From: Paenibacillus sp. ACRRY | GTDB lineage: Bacteria; Bacillota; Bacilli; Paenibacillales; Paenibacillaceae | Length of the DNA: 64,000 nt | NCBI RefSeq assembly: GCF_022346995.1 | Contig: NZ_JAKRNM010000002.1 | Span: forward strand, 186,001 to 250,000 | Reading direction: 5' to 3' | In this document: in pieces, positions 28,301 through 35,994 of the stretch | Layout of the letters: each line of letters starts with the position of its first letter | Position numbering within the stretch: the stretch's first letter is position 1 | The notes under the pieces: generated by a model | What the model was told of the DNA's origin: nothing | The model's input: only the letters and a program-made list of their open reading frames with translations | The model's database searches: none | Made by a program: the position numbers and the translations under genes

Positions 28301-28547
28301 TAAAAACATGCTTCATGCCGTAGATGGCTATCCCAATCATAATCCGTCGGTATATGTGAACAACCAGGTACTCAGCCACAATGTGCATCAACATCTTCCG
28401 GTAGCCAACGGGGAAACAGTCTGGATGAAACCAACTTATCTGGTCTTAGGGCAGATTCCTCTGCATGCGGAAGATGTCCGTAGCCTGTTGAAGCTATCCT
28501 TTGGGAACACGACTGTTGAAAAGGAGAACACGCATGCCGATCATTGA
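25377..28547 (+). CDS. GNAT acetyltransferase domain fused to large unrecognised beta-rich region
   Basis: A 1056-residue cytoplasmic protein (no signal peptide or membrane segment). Residues 10-165 are a GNAT domain: the acetyl-CoA loop is VRPDYHGHKVGRNLI and the C-terminal motif is WAGNTKAVPMYKKCGFFWEKK. The following 870 residues are unassigned. Residues about 215-430 look like Ig-type sandwiches (VPAELVLNVENNYDADAEFAFDLP, VRVTVPAKGKASIPVSFIL). Residues about 450-1045 are rich in Trp, Tyr and His (WIEYPGSHHTFWWTYPKLGKPF, PRSWWNPWYGGLGVGIPGMNGFS) and recall carbohydrate-recognising beta-supersandwich proteins, but I cannot place them in a family. The ATG follows AAAGGGGA. The stop overlaps the next gene by 14 bp, so a joint function with the amidohydrolase is likely. 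Confidence 0.75.
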   Translation: MAVTSNLEQIRIIEYDHSYAAALADMWNRSNESWGGGTNQRTEDTVRREMESSSNLHVFLAVHEHEVVGFCSFAHYRFDEGALYVPLLNVRPDYHGHKVGRNLILNAVRKTVEAGWPRLDLFTWAGNTKAVPMYKKCGFFWEKKEDNVHLMNFIPTVLQTEALAPYFEVLDWYTDSTRELVIEPDGRRECGFDFFDYTWKKGDISLRAEFEKSGRGLTALETPDYEISTEMDDHDLVFGSIYKVRYRIKNCSASELTFEIKGQDNKNIRFALDTTREVAPGEAIIVEGEFHLDPVTEEQNLMKTHPVVASTWLIGGRKAEFRIGVAPKFPAKLNLVLPVKELYTGVPAELVLNVENNYDADAEFAFDLPEDEFLEWTEPSVRVTVPAKGKASIPVSFILRSYGLYSRQVEVTAVPAGHQPVVFTSKLSVLMKGTQGRYGGEHGDQWVAVNGAFSLHMSRQDNTMWIEYPGSHHTFWWTYPKLGKPFAEEFSKKQAREVNIYPEGDRQVLEALYESEDFPGLQIKSVVHLFASGIAEFNHEIINTRSTELEENMSLMTNFGFYGNRLILPYQGRYVDMGDTYSSDPGHWDSAQITENWLFCKEAYGACGIYWDPSMKLLRPEYTLGLEHELGRMPAGAVVQTKKTVFALNTFVKWQDFRSFARKEPDLIVPVLDEHLELALGNGNPFAGGKLQAELVERKMIPLAGNLELYAQNGGASEFKVADMELNREQDLRSVQLEFSPEETVAEENSEHGWKIRAVYRGEDRIQERTALWFPKTQSAVNCVIEEGQAGPVYTVSNGVLTIAAAPGFGSVVHSLTYQGEEWLDSSYPEAAPRSWWNPWYGGLGVGIPGMNGFSRQQEHRSAEWTEQKDDHGNVWTGICMTTRIEKQEANRGITLQQRYLMLPGVPVLCSLHSVTNETGWMLADYSLTEDHFFKPSPIFAEGWVEHPEQGRFSLGKVDAGLQLKGLLRIGAVTRKNMLHAVDGYPNHNPSVYVNNQVLSHNVHQHLPVANGETVWMKPTYLVLGQIPLHAEDVRSLLKLSFGNTTVEKENTHADH

Positions 28548-29412
28548 TATTCACATTCATCTGTCTGACATTGACAGCTTCCATCGAACGGCGATCGATC
28601 TGTCCCGGGTCGATTACTCTGCCGCTGGCCTCAAGGCAGAGTTTGACAAGAACGACGTTATTCTCGGTATTGGCATGGGAGTAACCGAGCAGACCAAGGG
28701 AGCCTTTCCGGACTCCAGTTCACCGAACCCGATGGGACTTGATCTGGAAGAAACGGTTCCGCCCTTTCTGATGGAATGCGTAGGCGTCAATCCGAACCGG
28801 CTTGGTGGTGAACACGCGCAGGAAGAACTGGACCGCATTGAAGCAAGGCTGCAGGCTCCCGAGGTAGCGGGTATCAAGCTGTACGCGGGGTACTATCATT
28901 ACTATGTCCATGACAAGATTTATACTCCGATCTATGAGCTGGCAGCCAAGTACAATATTCCCGTCGTGATTCATACGGGGGACACCTACTCCATGAATGG
29001 ATTGCTGAAGTATGCCCATCCGCTGACTGTGGATGAGCTAGCATATCAACAGCGCGGGGTGAACTTTATGATCTGCCATTTGGGTGACCCCTGGGTGATG
29101 GATGCCGCCGAAGTGGTGGCAAAGAATCCTAACGTATATGCCGATTTGTCCGGCCTTGTGGTGGGTGATCGTCCCCATTTTGAACGGTTCATGAATGAAC
29201 CGCTGTTCATGGACCATTTCCGCCGGGCGCTGGTATATTCCGATCACTATGAGAAAATGCTCTTCGGAACCGACTGGCCGCTTGCGCCGATCGATCTGTA
29301 TGCCGAATTCATCCGCAGGCTTGTGCCAGAGCAGCATCATGAGAAGGTGTTCTATGAGAATGCTTTCCGTTTATTTCCGCGCATAGAGCAGCGAATTGCA
29401 CAGCTGGGTTAA
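28534..29412 (+). CDS. Amidohydrolase_2-type TIM-barrel metal-dependent hydrolase
   Basis: A 292-residue enzyme of the amidohydrolase/decarboxylase branch (PF04909-like). The N-terminal metal motif is DIHIHLS; later ligands are in GIKLYAGYYHYY, PVVIHTGDTYS, FMICHLGDPWV and the catalytic Asp in MLFGTDWPLAP. This branch includes lactonases, decarboxylases and amidohydrolases, so the reaction is not fixed. The ATG at 28534 has AAAAGGAG upstream inside the end of the GNAT-fusion gene, giving a 14-bp overlap and translational coupling. A strong terminator closes the two-gene operon. Confidence 0.88.
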   Translation: MPIIDIHIHLSDIDSFHRTAIDLSRVDYSAAGLKAEFDKNDVILGIGMGVTEQTKGAFPDSSSPNPMGLDLEETVPPFLMECVGVNPNRLGGEHAQEELDRIEARLQAPEVAGIKLYAGYYHYYVHDKIYTPIYELAAKYNIPVVIHTGDTYSMNGLLKYAHPLTVDELAYQQRGVNFMICHLGDPWVMDAAEVVAKNPNVYADLSGLVVGDRPHFERFMNEPLFMDHFRRALVYSDHYEKMLFGTDWPLAPIDLYAEFIRRLVPEQHHEKVFYENAFRLFPRIEQRIAQLG

Positions 29413-29511
29413 GAAGAAAGGTTCAAGGAATATATTTATAAGATGATAAATATTCGGAATATGACGTTTGCGTTCACTATGATCGCACACTATAAGTTAT
29501 CGATCGTAAAG

Positions 29512-29541
29512 AAGCTCCTGCCACATATGTGGCAGGAGCTT
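29512..29541. terminator. Strong palindromic terminator after amidohydrolase gene
   Basis: AAGCTCCTGCCACAT is followed at once by its full reverse complement, a 15-bp arm, then TTTATAA. Both strands could use it, which suits the convergent gene at 29749. Confidence 0.88.
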
Positions 29542-29748
29542 TTATAACTAGAAGGATTTATTATAACGTTAACCAAGCTTCTTCACTTTTCCATTTAAAG
29601 CTATGTTCTTCTCTGTCAGCAGTAAGAGAACCGATCCGATCCGATCTAATTGAGCAAGTCTCATTATAGAACAATCGGAGCCCCAGCCCATCTGAACAAG
29701 AGCACTTTTCTGCCACAGGGAGAGTCAAGTTGCGTTATCAGATTTCAT

Positions 29749-30147
29749 TTACATACGAGCCTTTTTGGTAGGAATTCGAATGACAGACGGCTCTTCCTTG
29801 GGACGTTTTAAATAATCCTTGCTCGGCTTATGGAGCAGAAGGAATGGGATGGAACATAGATATAGCGTTTGCCCCCAGGTGGGTGGCAGGGCTATACCGA
29901 GCAGTAATGCCAAAATTAGCGCAAATATGGTTCTGGTGTACCTACGTTGAGCGATACAAACCACGATCCAGATCGAGGGAAGGCCAAGCAAAATAAACCG
30001 GGTAATGGCATCCGCTAGTACAACAGGAGCGTTATCCAGTGTGCCGCTGAGAAACATAGAGATTGCTTTCAAAAGGGAGTACCCTTCATAGACAACTTTG
30101 AGGCAGAGTAGAGAGTAAAAGGCATTAAACCATTTTGGAATTTTCAT
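29749..30147 (-). CDS. Small multi-pass membrane protein, paralogue of the next gene
   Basis: A 132-residue protein with about four hydrophobic helices. I do not recognise a named family. The C-terminal part shares LLLHKPSKDYLK and an upstream AQRRYTRT segment with the protein encoded at 30178-30600 (LLLHKPSKMYLK, AKRRYKWT), so the two are tandem duplicates. The poly-basic tail (IRIPTKKARM) is cytoplasmic by the positive-inside rule. No partner suggests a function. Confidence 0.75.
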   Translation of the reverse strand: MKIPKWFNAFYSLLCLKVVYEGYSLLKAISMFLSGTLDNAPVVLADAITRFILLGLPSIWIVVCIAQRRYTRTIFALILALLLGIALPPTWGQTLYLCSIPFLLLHKPSKDYLKRPKEEPSVIRIPTKKARM

Positions 30148-30177
30148 TTAATTCACAGACTCCATTCCACAACTAAT

Positions 30178-30600
30178 CTATACTTGCAAATCCCGCTTGG
30201 AATACTGCCGCACATGAGCCTCCTGCTTGAGATACATCTTGCTCGGTTTGTGGAGCAGGAGTACAAGCAGCATGAACAAATGCAGAACGACTAGAAAATT
30301 CTGAAGCAGTCCGGCAGTGAACAAAAAGGTAAGACTCATGAAGGTCATGGTCCATTTATATCTTCTTTTTGCAATGAATATCATGGTCAGAATCGGTGGA
30401 CCCAGGATCAGCAGGATGCGGATTCCTGCATTGGTGAAATAGGCAACCTGGTCGGATAGCGGAAATGCGGCGTAATCTGAACTATGCAGCAGGATATCGT
30501 AGATTAAAAAGCCCATGGAAATCCCGATGTAGATCGTCTGCACCCCAAGCAGCGCGCGTATGACGTTTAATAATGTGGGCATCTTCGTTTTCAATTTCAT
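30178..30600 (-). CDS. Small multi-pass membrane protein, tandem paralogue
   Basis: A 140-residue protein with four likely helices. It aligns over its length with the 132-residue neighbour: the same order of helices, the AKRRYKWT loop, and the terminal LLLHKPSKMYLK. It lies 30 bp upstream of that gene on the same strand, so the pair is probably one transcript. GGGAGAG precedes the ATG. Confidence 0.75.
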   Translation of the reverse strand: MKLKTKMPTLLNVIRALLGVQTIYIGISMGFLIYDILLHSSDYAAFPLSDQVAYFTNAGIRILLILGPPILTMIFIAKRRYKWTMTFMSLTFLFTAGLLQNFLVVLHLFMLLVLLLHKPSKMYLKQEAHVRQYSKRDLQV

Positions 30601-30781
30601 TTCTCTCCCTAATGAATATGTAGTTCTTTAATTATACGTAAGTGATGTCATATTTTGTATTAAACCAAAGTCTAGTTTTGTTAATCGGTTGCCGTCTCCT
30701 TTGTCCTAGAAAGATCCTAGGGAAAGGGCGTCAGAGGTACTGCACGAATATGAAAACATCATTGCAAATGTTGTATACCAC

Positions 30782-30809
30782 TGAACAATTCACAGATACA
30801 TACCGATAT
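30782..30809 (+). promoter_or_regulatory. Candidate sigma-D-type promoter of the chemoreceptor gene
   Basis: ACCGATAT at 30802-30809 matches seven of eight positions of the flagellar/chemotaxis sigma-D -10 element GCCGATAT. A weak -35-like TGAA sits 16 bases upstream (consensus TAAA, 15 bases). Chemoreceptors are common sigma-D targets, which supports the reading. Confidence 0.4.
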
Positions 30810-30865
30810 AAAGAAAATACATAAAGTATGGATTACAACATGATGAAAATGGAAGGTGAAATGAA

Positions 30866-32926
30866 TTGAAGTTATTCGGTAAGGTGAAGGGAAGCATGAC
30901 GAATATGTCCTTCAGGGTCAGATTGCCGCTGATGATCAGTGTGCTGGTATGTATCGTATTGGTAGTTACGGCGATCTTATGTTATAGGGTTGCAGAAAAT
31001 ATTACGCTGGACAAAAGTAAAGATGAGATTAAAGCGACTTCCGATCGGATCGGGGCGGGATTGTTCACATCCCTTACCCTGGAGGAACAGTCAACGTTTC
31101 TGATTACGACCCATCGTACATTTGAGGAATTGCTCCAGATACGGAATTCGGGAGAACAGAGCGATGATGCATTTTTCACGGAAAATAGTGAACTGATTGA
31201 CAAAGCGAATGGCATACTGGCAGACAGTCTTGCAGGAATGGAGGGCAACAGCAATATTATCTTGCTGGACAAGGAAGGCATTATTGTTGCAGCAAATGAT
31301 CCGTCAGCCCTCAAGGGTGAACGTGCAGATCGTGATTACTTTAAGCAGGCCATTCAAGGACGGAATGTCATCAGTGACGGGATTATTTCCAAAACGTTAG
31401 GTACGTTGGGAAACGCTTTTGCCATGCCAATTTATAATGATGACAATCAAGTAGAAGGCGTGTTGGTATCTACTGCAACCACCTCGTTCTTCGTCGACCA
31501 GCTGCAGAATATCGAAATCAATGAAAAAGGTAGTGTTATCATCCTGGATCGTGTAGGTACGGTGATGTTCCATTCGTCAGATGAGACGTTGACAGGCCAG
31601 AAGATGGAGTCCGGGGAATATCAGACATTGATTGATCTGCCTCCAAGCGAACAGCTGCAGCAAGGGGAAGTCAGCTCGGAAGAAAAAGTGGTATTCTACT
31701 CCAAAATTCCACGCTCTGATTGGACGGTAATCGTGGAGGATTCGTACGAGGACGTGCGGAAGCCGCTCGTATCCATGGCGAACAAAATGTATATCGTTCT
31801 GTTCAGTGCCATTGCGGTTTCCATCGCAGCTGGAATTCTGATCTCGCTTATGTTAACTAAACCGATAACCAGACTGACCGGATTGTTCAGACAGCTCGCA
31901 AGCGGAGACCTGACCGTTCAGGCAGAAGGCAAATACAGTGGAGAGTTCAAAGACTTGGCGGACAGCTTCAACACGATGGTGGGTGTCAACAGACAGTTGA
32001 TCTCCAGCATGAACAGCTCCATTGATACGTTGAACACCAGTACAACCGAGCTGGATCAATCCACGCAGCAGACTTCCGCATCCATTGCGGATACAACAAC
32101 AACGGCAATGGAAATTTCGCGGGCCATGGAATCACAGGCAAGCGATACGGAATCCATCGTGGATAAATTCATGAACGTTGGAAGCAAGATTGCGAGTGTG
32201 AGCGAGAAATCACAGGCGGTGAAACGCAAAGCCGATGAGATTACCAACGCATTTGAAAACAATCATGAAGTCGTTGATAAGCTCATTGCCGTGAACAATC
32301 AGAATGAGATTGAAGTGGGCAATATCTCTAAAATTACGGTGCAACTCGCCGAGAGTTCTTCAGGCATTCATCAGATTACAGGTACCATTGCCGAGATTGC
32401 GAATCAGACGAAGCTGCTTGCACTTAATGCTTCCATCGAGGCAGCCAGAGCAGGTGATCAGGGACGCGGCTTCGCCGTTGTTGCCTCGGAGATCCGCAAA
32501 CTGGCAGAGCAGACGACCGCACAGTCGGAAGACATCAAGCGGATCGTGATGCAGACGATTGAACATGTCGAGCAGAATAACCGCAGCGTACAAGCCATTG
32601 AGGCCATTGCGGAACAGCATAAGAGCAGTGTTGGTCAAACCAAGGAAACCTTTACGTTTGTTACGCAAAATATGCATGAGATCATGAACCAGGTACAGGC
32701 CATTGCTTCCGAGATCGAATCCATTGAACGTGACAAGGATGATGTCCTTGGGGCCGCACAGAACTTGTCTGCTTCCGGTGAGGAAGTATCGGCTTCAGTT
32801 GAGGAAGTGACCGCAACAATGCAGGAGCAAGCGGGGATGACAGAGCATTTGGCAGAGATGGTGCAGACCATTGATACGCTGACCAAACGGCTTGCAGAGG
32901 AAGCCGCGAAGTTTAAAACGAATTAA
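30866..32926 (+). CDS. Methyl-accepting chemotaxis protein with dCache-type sensor
   Basis: A 686-residue chemoreceptor. A first transmembrane helix (about 20-40) leads to a 260-residue extracellular region resembling a double Cache domain ([35 protein letters not shown], then [17 protein letters not shown] and [15 protein letters not shown] end). A second helix (about 305-325) is followed by HAMP, then the long signalling coiled coil with the hairpin tip [40 protein letters not shown] that contacts CheA and CheW. dCache receptors often detect amino acids or small organic ligands. It is a single-gene unit between terminators. Confidence 0.95.
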   Translation: MKLFGKVKGSMTNMSFRVRLPLMISVLVCIVLVVTAILCYRVAENITLDKSKDEIKATSDRIGAGLFTSLTLEEQSTFLITTHRTFEELLQIRNSGEQSDDAFFTENSELIDKANGILADSLAGMEGNSNIILLDKEGIIVAANDPSALKGERADRDYFKQAIQGRNVISDGIISKTLGTLGNAFAMPIYNDDNQVEGVLVSTATTSFFVDQLQNIEINEKGSVIILDRVGTVMFHSSDETLTGQKMESGEYQTLIDLPPSEQLQQGEVSSEEKVVFYSKIPRSDWTVIVEDSYEDVRKPLVSMANKMYIVLFSAIAVSIAAGILISLMLTKPITRLTGLFRQLASGDLTVQAEGKYSGEFKDLADSFNTMVGVNRQLISSMNSSIDTLNTSTTELDQSTQQTSASIADTTTTAMEISRAMESQASDTESIVDKFMNVGSKIASVSEKSQAVKRKADEITNAFENNHEVVDKLIAVNNQNEIEVGNISKITVQLAESSSGIHQITGTIAEIANQTKLLALNASIEAARAGDQGRGFAVVASEIRKLAEQTTAQSEDIKRIVMQTIEHVEQNNRSVQAIEAIAEQHKSSVGQTKETFTFVTQNMHEIMNQVQAIASEIESIERDKDDVLGAAQNLSASGEEVSASVEEVTATMQEQAGMTEHLAEMVQTIDTLTKRLAEEAAKFKTN

Positions 32927-33016
32927 CCCAATGAAGTACCCAAAATGAAGTAACCCATCCCGTTTTAAGCAAGTATCATAAGAATTTATTTTATAATATT
33001 AAAATGGTTCATGAAG

Positions 33017-33070
33017 AAGACGTGCAAGGACACCAATCGATAAGGATTGATGATGTCCCTGCACGTCTTT
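33017..33070. terminator. Bidirectional terminator between chemoreceptor and oxidase genes
   Basis: A long hairpin with outer arms AAGACGTGCA and TGCACGTCTT and further inner pairings (GGACA/TGTCC, CAATC/GATTG) serves both converging genes. Confidence 0.85.
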
Positions 33071-33075
33071 TGAAT

Positions 33076-34311
33076 TTATAGTGATGATGAGATGCCAGTC
33101 TTGGCGAATCGGGACAGGGCAAACCTTCCAATATCCTGATCCGTATGCCCTGTCTGGACCAAATCGGACAGGATCTGGCCAATCGCGCTCGCAAATTTGA
33201 AGCCATGACCCGAGAATCCGCCTGCCAGCCAAACATGCTCATGCAGCGGGTGACGATCAATAATAAAATCCTCGTCCGGCGTCATTTCGTATTTGCATAC
33301 ACTGCCACGTTTTAATTGGCCTGCCGCCAGCGGCATTCGAAGCTCAAGCAGCCTCCGCAGTTCACCCTCATCTGTTTCTTCTGCTCCGAACGGTGTCTGT
33401 TGCTCTCCTGGCGTCCATGTTGGTCCTGTATCATGACGGCCAATCTTCACTCCGGCCCCTCCGATACTAGGGAATCCGTAATAGATCCCTTCCTGTTCGG
33501 ATATGGTGAAACCAGGGAAATGTTCTTCACCGAACAATGCTTCCGGTGCATCGAACCATCCTACCGTTTTGCGAACGGCCCGGATCGGGAGATCCACAAA
33601 TGGCTTCAATGTCTGGAACCAGGCACCTGTGCTGATTATGAGCTTACTTGCATGATACGTATCTCCACCAGTGGTTTTTACGGATACGGACTGAGGTCCG
33701 TACTCGACATGTTCCACAGGAGTATGCGTCAGCAAGGTGGCACCCGCTTGTTCTGCGGCTTGCCGATACGTCTGAATGCAGCGTTCACTGAACAGATAAC
33801 CAGCATCCGGTTCGTACATGCCTTCATAATGTTCAGGTATGGTAATCCCTGACCAGCGCTTCATCACTTCATTTGCACGCAGCATTTCATATCGGACTCC
33901 GGCATCATCTGCATGAGTTAACCGGTCGCGAAACGAATGGAACTCTGGGTCAACCAGGTTGATAACCCCTGAACGAACAAGCAGGTTGTTGCCAGTTATA
34001 TCCTCCAACTCCTGCCATAAATTCTGGGCAAGGAGTGCCATCGCGATGTAATCAGGTCCCCCGCTGTAAACATGGCGAATCAATCGGGACTCTCCATGAT
34101 GGCTGCCTTCGGTATGTGGGGGATCAAAAGCATCAATCATCAGGGTTTTTAGCCCGCTTCGTGCCAGATAATAACCTGCACTCATCCCCATGGAGCCTGC
34201 TCCAACGATAATGACGTCATAGAATGGTGTGATAAGAGCTCCTCCTCTCGCGGATTGATTAGGCTTGATTAGCTTACATGATAATGTAGACTTGAAAGCG
34301 AGTTTGGTCAA
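33076..34311 (-). CDS. MSOX/MTOX-like FAD-dependent amine oxidase (SolA family)
   Basis: A flavoprotein of the monomeric sarcosine/N-methyl-tryptophan oxidase family, oxidising a secondary amine or N-alkyl amino acid. It has the Rossmann motif VIIVGAGSMGMSAGYYLAR, the HGESRLIRHVY segment, and the Cys in GSVCKYEMTPDEDFIIDRHP that covalently binds FAD in MSOX. The coordinates use the only canonical start, a TTG at 34311, but that start has no ribosome site and gives 26 atypical residues. A perfect GAGGAGG lies 7 bases before an ATC at 34231-34233. Starting there gives 385 residues, with the flavin Cys at 313 (315 in MSOX) and the Rossmann strand six residues in. I think ATC is the true start. 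It is divergent from the ASL-like operon. Confidence 0.88.
   Translation of the reverse strand: MTKLAFKSTLSCKLIKPNQSARGGALITPFYDVIIVGAGSMGMSAGYYLARSGLKTLMIDAFDPPHTEGSHHGESRLIRHVYSGGPDYIAMALLAQNLWQELEDITGNNLLVRSGVINLVDPEFHSFRDRLTHADDAGVRYEMLRANEVMKRWSGITIPEHYEGMYEPDAGYLFSERCIQTYRQAAEQAGATLLTHTPVEHVEYGPQSVSVKTTGGDTYHASKLIISTGAWFQTLKPFVDLPIRAVRKTVGWFDAPEALFGEEHFPGFTISEQEGIYYGFPSIGGAGVKIGRHDTGPTWTPGEQQTPFGAEETDEGELRRLLELRMPLAAGQLKRGSVCKYEMTPDEDFIIDRHPLHEHVWLAGGFSGHGFKFASAIGQILSDLVQTGHTDQDIGRFALSRFAKTGISSSL
34241..34249 (-). promoter_or_regulatory. Shine-Dalgarno site that points to an ATC start codon
   Basis: Read on the minus strand this is GAGAGGAGG, 7 bases upstream of an ATC codon (34233-34231) in frame with the SolA-like oxidase. 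No ATG, GTG or TTG occurs at a fitting distance in that frame. Confidence 0.55.
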
Positions 34312-34415
34312 GAGGCAGCTTATAGAGAATGGAAATACGACAATAGAAAAGTTCGATTAGGAATTGAGTTGTATGCTGTCCAAGATCGTGGTAGAGTTTT
34401 GAACCATACATTCCG

Positions 34416-34447
34416 ACCGGATTAATTGGCTTTGGTGACTGGATTAA
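34416..34447. promoter_or_regulatory. Direct repeats in the oxidase/ASL-like divergent region
   Basis: ACCGGATTAA (34416-34425) and ACTGGATTAA (34438-34447) are direct repeats 22 bp apart, two helical turns, followed by a partial third copy (CCGGATT near 34449). They lie just before the ASL-like gene and could be sites for an activator. No regulator gene is adjacent. Confidence 0.4.
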
Positions 34448-34468
34448 CCCGGATTCTCATAAAGGAGA

Positions 34469-35977
34469 GTGAAGTCAACGTCAATCGATCGCGAGCAAGC
34501 ATCTTCATTTCCCAGTCCAACCTATGCCGAAATTGTCCTTGAACCTGCCTATAACCAGGCCAGACAGCATCTGCTGAACCCCATGATGGCCGTAAACAAA
34601 GCACATCTTATTATGCTTCGGGAACAACGCATTATATCTGAACCTGAGGCCCTTCGCATCGCTTCAGCCGTTCTAAATCTTCAAGTGAATGAACTTCGGA
34701 CCAGTACCTATTCATTCCGGGTGGAAGACCTGTTTTTTCAGGTTGAATATGAGCTGGAGAAGCTTGGCGGAGAATGCACCGGAAATTTGCATGTAGCCAG
34801 GAGCCGCAACGATATGGGGATAGCCATGTATCGTATAGTGCTGAGAGAGAAGCTGAGCACGGCCATTGCTTCAGGATTGTCACTTCACCGAAGTCTCAGA
34901 GATTTTGCATCACGTCACATTCATACCCTCATGATCGCACACACCCACACACAACAAGCCCAACCCACAACACTTGCTCATTACATCTGTGCCGTTAGTG
35001 ATTCACTGGAACGCGACCTCCACCGATTGAAAACAGCCTACGCAGGCTGTAATCGCAGCAGCCTAGGCGCTGCGGCGCTAACCACGTCCGGTTTCCCAAT
35101 CTCTCGGGAACGGACCGCTGAGTTACTTGCATTCGAGGACGTTATTGAAAATGCCTACGACGCTGTCAGCGGTGCAGATTATGCAGGAGAAGCCGCTTCT
35201 GCCGCACAGCTTGCGGCAGTCCATCTGGGACGTCATGTTCAAGATTTGCTGCTGTGGTGTACGCAGGAATATGGCGGAATAATGGTTGCCGCACCTTACG
35301 TCCAGATTAGTTCCATCATGCCGCAAAAACGAAATCCGGTTTCCCTTGAGCATGCTCGTTCACTCCTTTCCAGTGCCAAAGGGGATGCAGCCACCGTTCT
35401 TGGCATGATGCATAACACCCCTTTTGGTGACATTGTGGATACGGAAGATGATATGCAGCCTTATCTGTGGAGAAGTCTCAGCACGCTGGAGTCCGTATAC
35501 CGTTTGCTATCCGAAGTCATTCGTTCACTCAGGGTTAATGAGGCGCTGCTTCGTGAGCGGGCAGAGAACAGTTTCGCCACAGTGACCGAACTTGCGGATA
35601 CGCTCGTCCGTACGGAAGGATTGTCATTTCGCCAATCACACTCCATTGTAAGCCGTTTGGTTAGTCAATTGATCGAATCCGGCAAGCCGATCTCAGGCTT
35701 AACCTGGGAGAACGTCGAAGCAGCGGTGCAAAACATGGCAGACCAAGCACTCGTTCTGACGCGCGAAACTTTGCAAAAGGCAGTATCCCCGCAGCATTTT
35801 GTTAACATTCGGAACATCAAGGGAGGGCCTAGTCCGGATGAAGTTCATAGAGCATTGTCGGGTCAAGAAACAAGGCTCGATGAGCTTGAAGCATGGAGTC
35901 GCAATACCACCAGCAAGCTCTGTTCGGTGGATGAGAATCTGAATCAAATTCTGAACGGATGGCTTAACAGAACTTAA
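34469..35977 (+). CDS. Argininosuccinate lyase/fumarase-superfamily C-N lyase (not evidently ArgH)
   Basis: A 502-residue lyase releasing fumarate or a similar acid by beta-elimination of a C-N bond. The superfamily signature is SSIMPQKRNP (residues 281-290), with the substrate region GNLHVARSRND and the catalytic-His loop HTHTQQAQPTT. It is longer than usual ArgH (about 460) and lies among transport and oxidase genes rather than arginine genes. This suggests a catabolic relative such as ethylenediamine-disuccinate lyase, which belongs to the same superfamily. The GTG at 34469 lies only one or two bases after AAAGGAG, unusually tight, and no better in-frame start exists; a non-canonical start a few codons later is possible. 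Confidence 0.85.
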   Translation: MKSTSIDREQASSFPSPTYAEIVLEPAYNQARQHLLNPMMAVNKAHLIMLREQRIISEPEALRIASAVLNLQVNELRTSTYSFRVEDLFFQVEYELEKLGGECTGNLHVARSRNDMGIAMYRIVLREKLSTAIASGLSLHRSLRDFASRHIHTLMIAHTHTQQAQPTTLAHYICAVSDSLERDLHRLKTAYAGCNRSSLGAAALTTSGFPISRERTAELLAFEDVIENAYDAVSGADYAGEAASAAQLAAVHLGRHVQDLLLWCTQEYGGIMVAAPYVQISSIMPQKRNPVSLEHARSLLSSAKGDAATVLGMMHNTPFGDIVDTEDDMQPYLWRSLSTLESVYRLLSEVIRSLRVNEALLRERAENSFATVTELADTLVRTEGLSFRQSHSIVSRLVSQLIESGKPISGLTWENVEAAVQNMADQALVLTRETLQKAVSPQHFVNIRNIKGGPSPDEVHRALSGQETRLDELEAWSRNTTSKLCSVDENLNQILNGWLNRT

Positions 35978-35994
35978 ACGAAAGGAGCAAAACG

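Noticed and set aside
34469..35977. Call of argH (arginine biosynthesis) for the lyase gene
   Set aside because: The superfamily signature fits, but the context is an importer/oxidase locus without argG and the protein is longer than usual ArgH; a gene symbol would be misleading.
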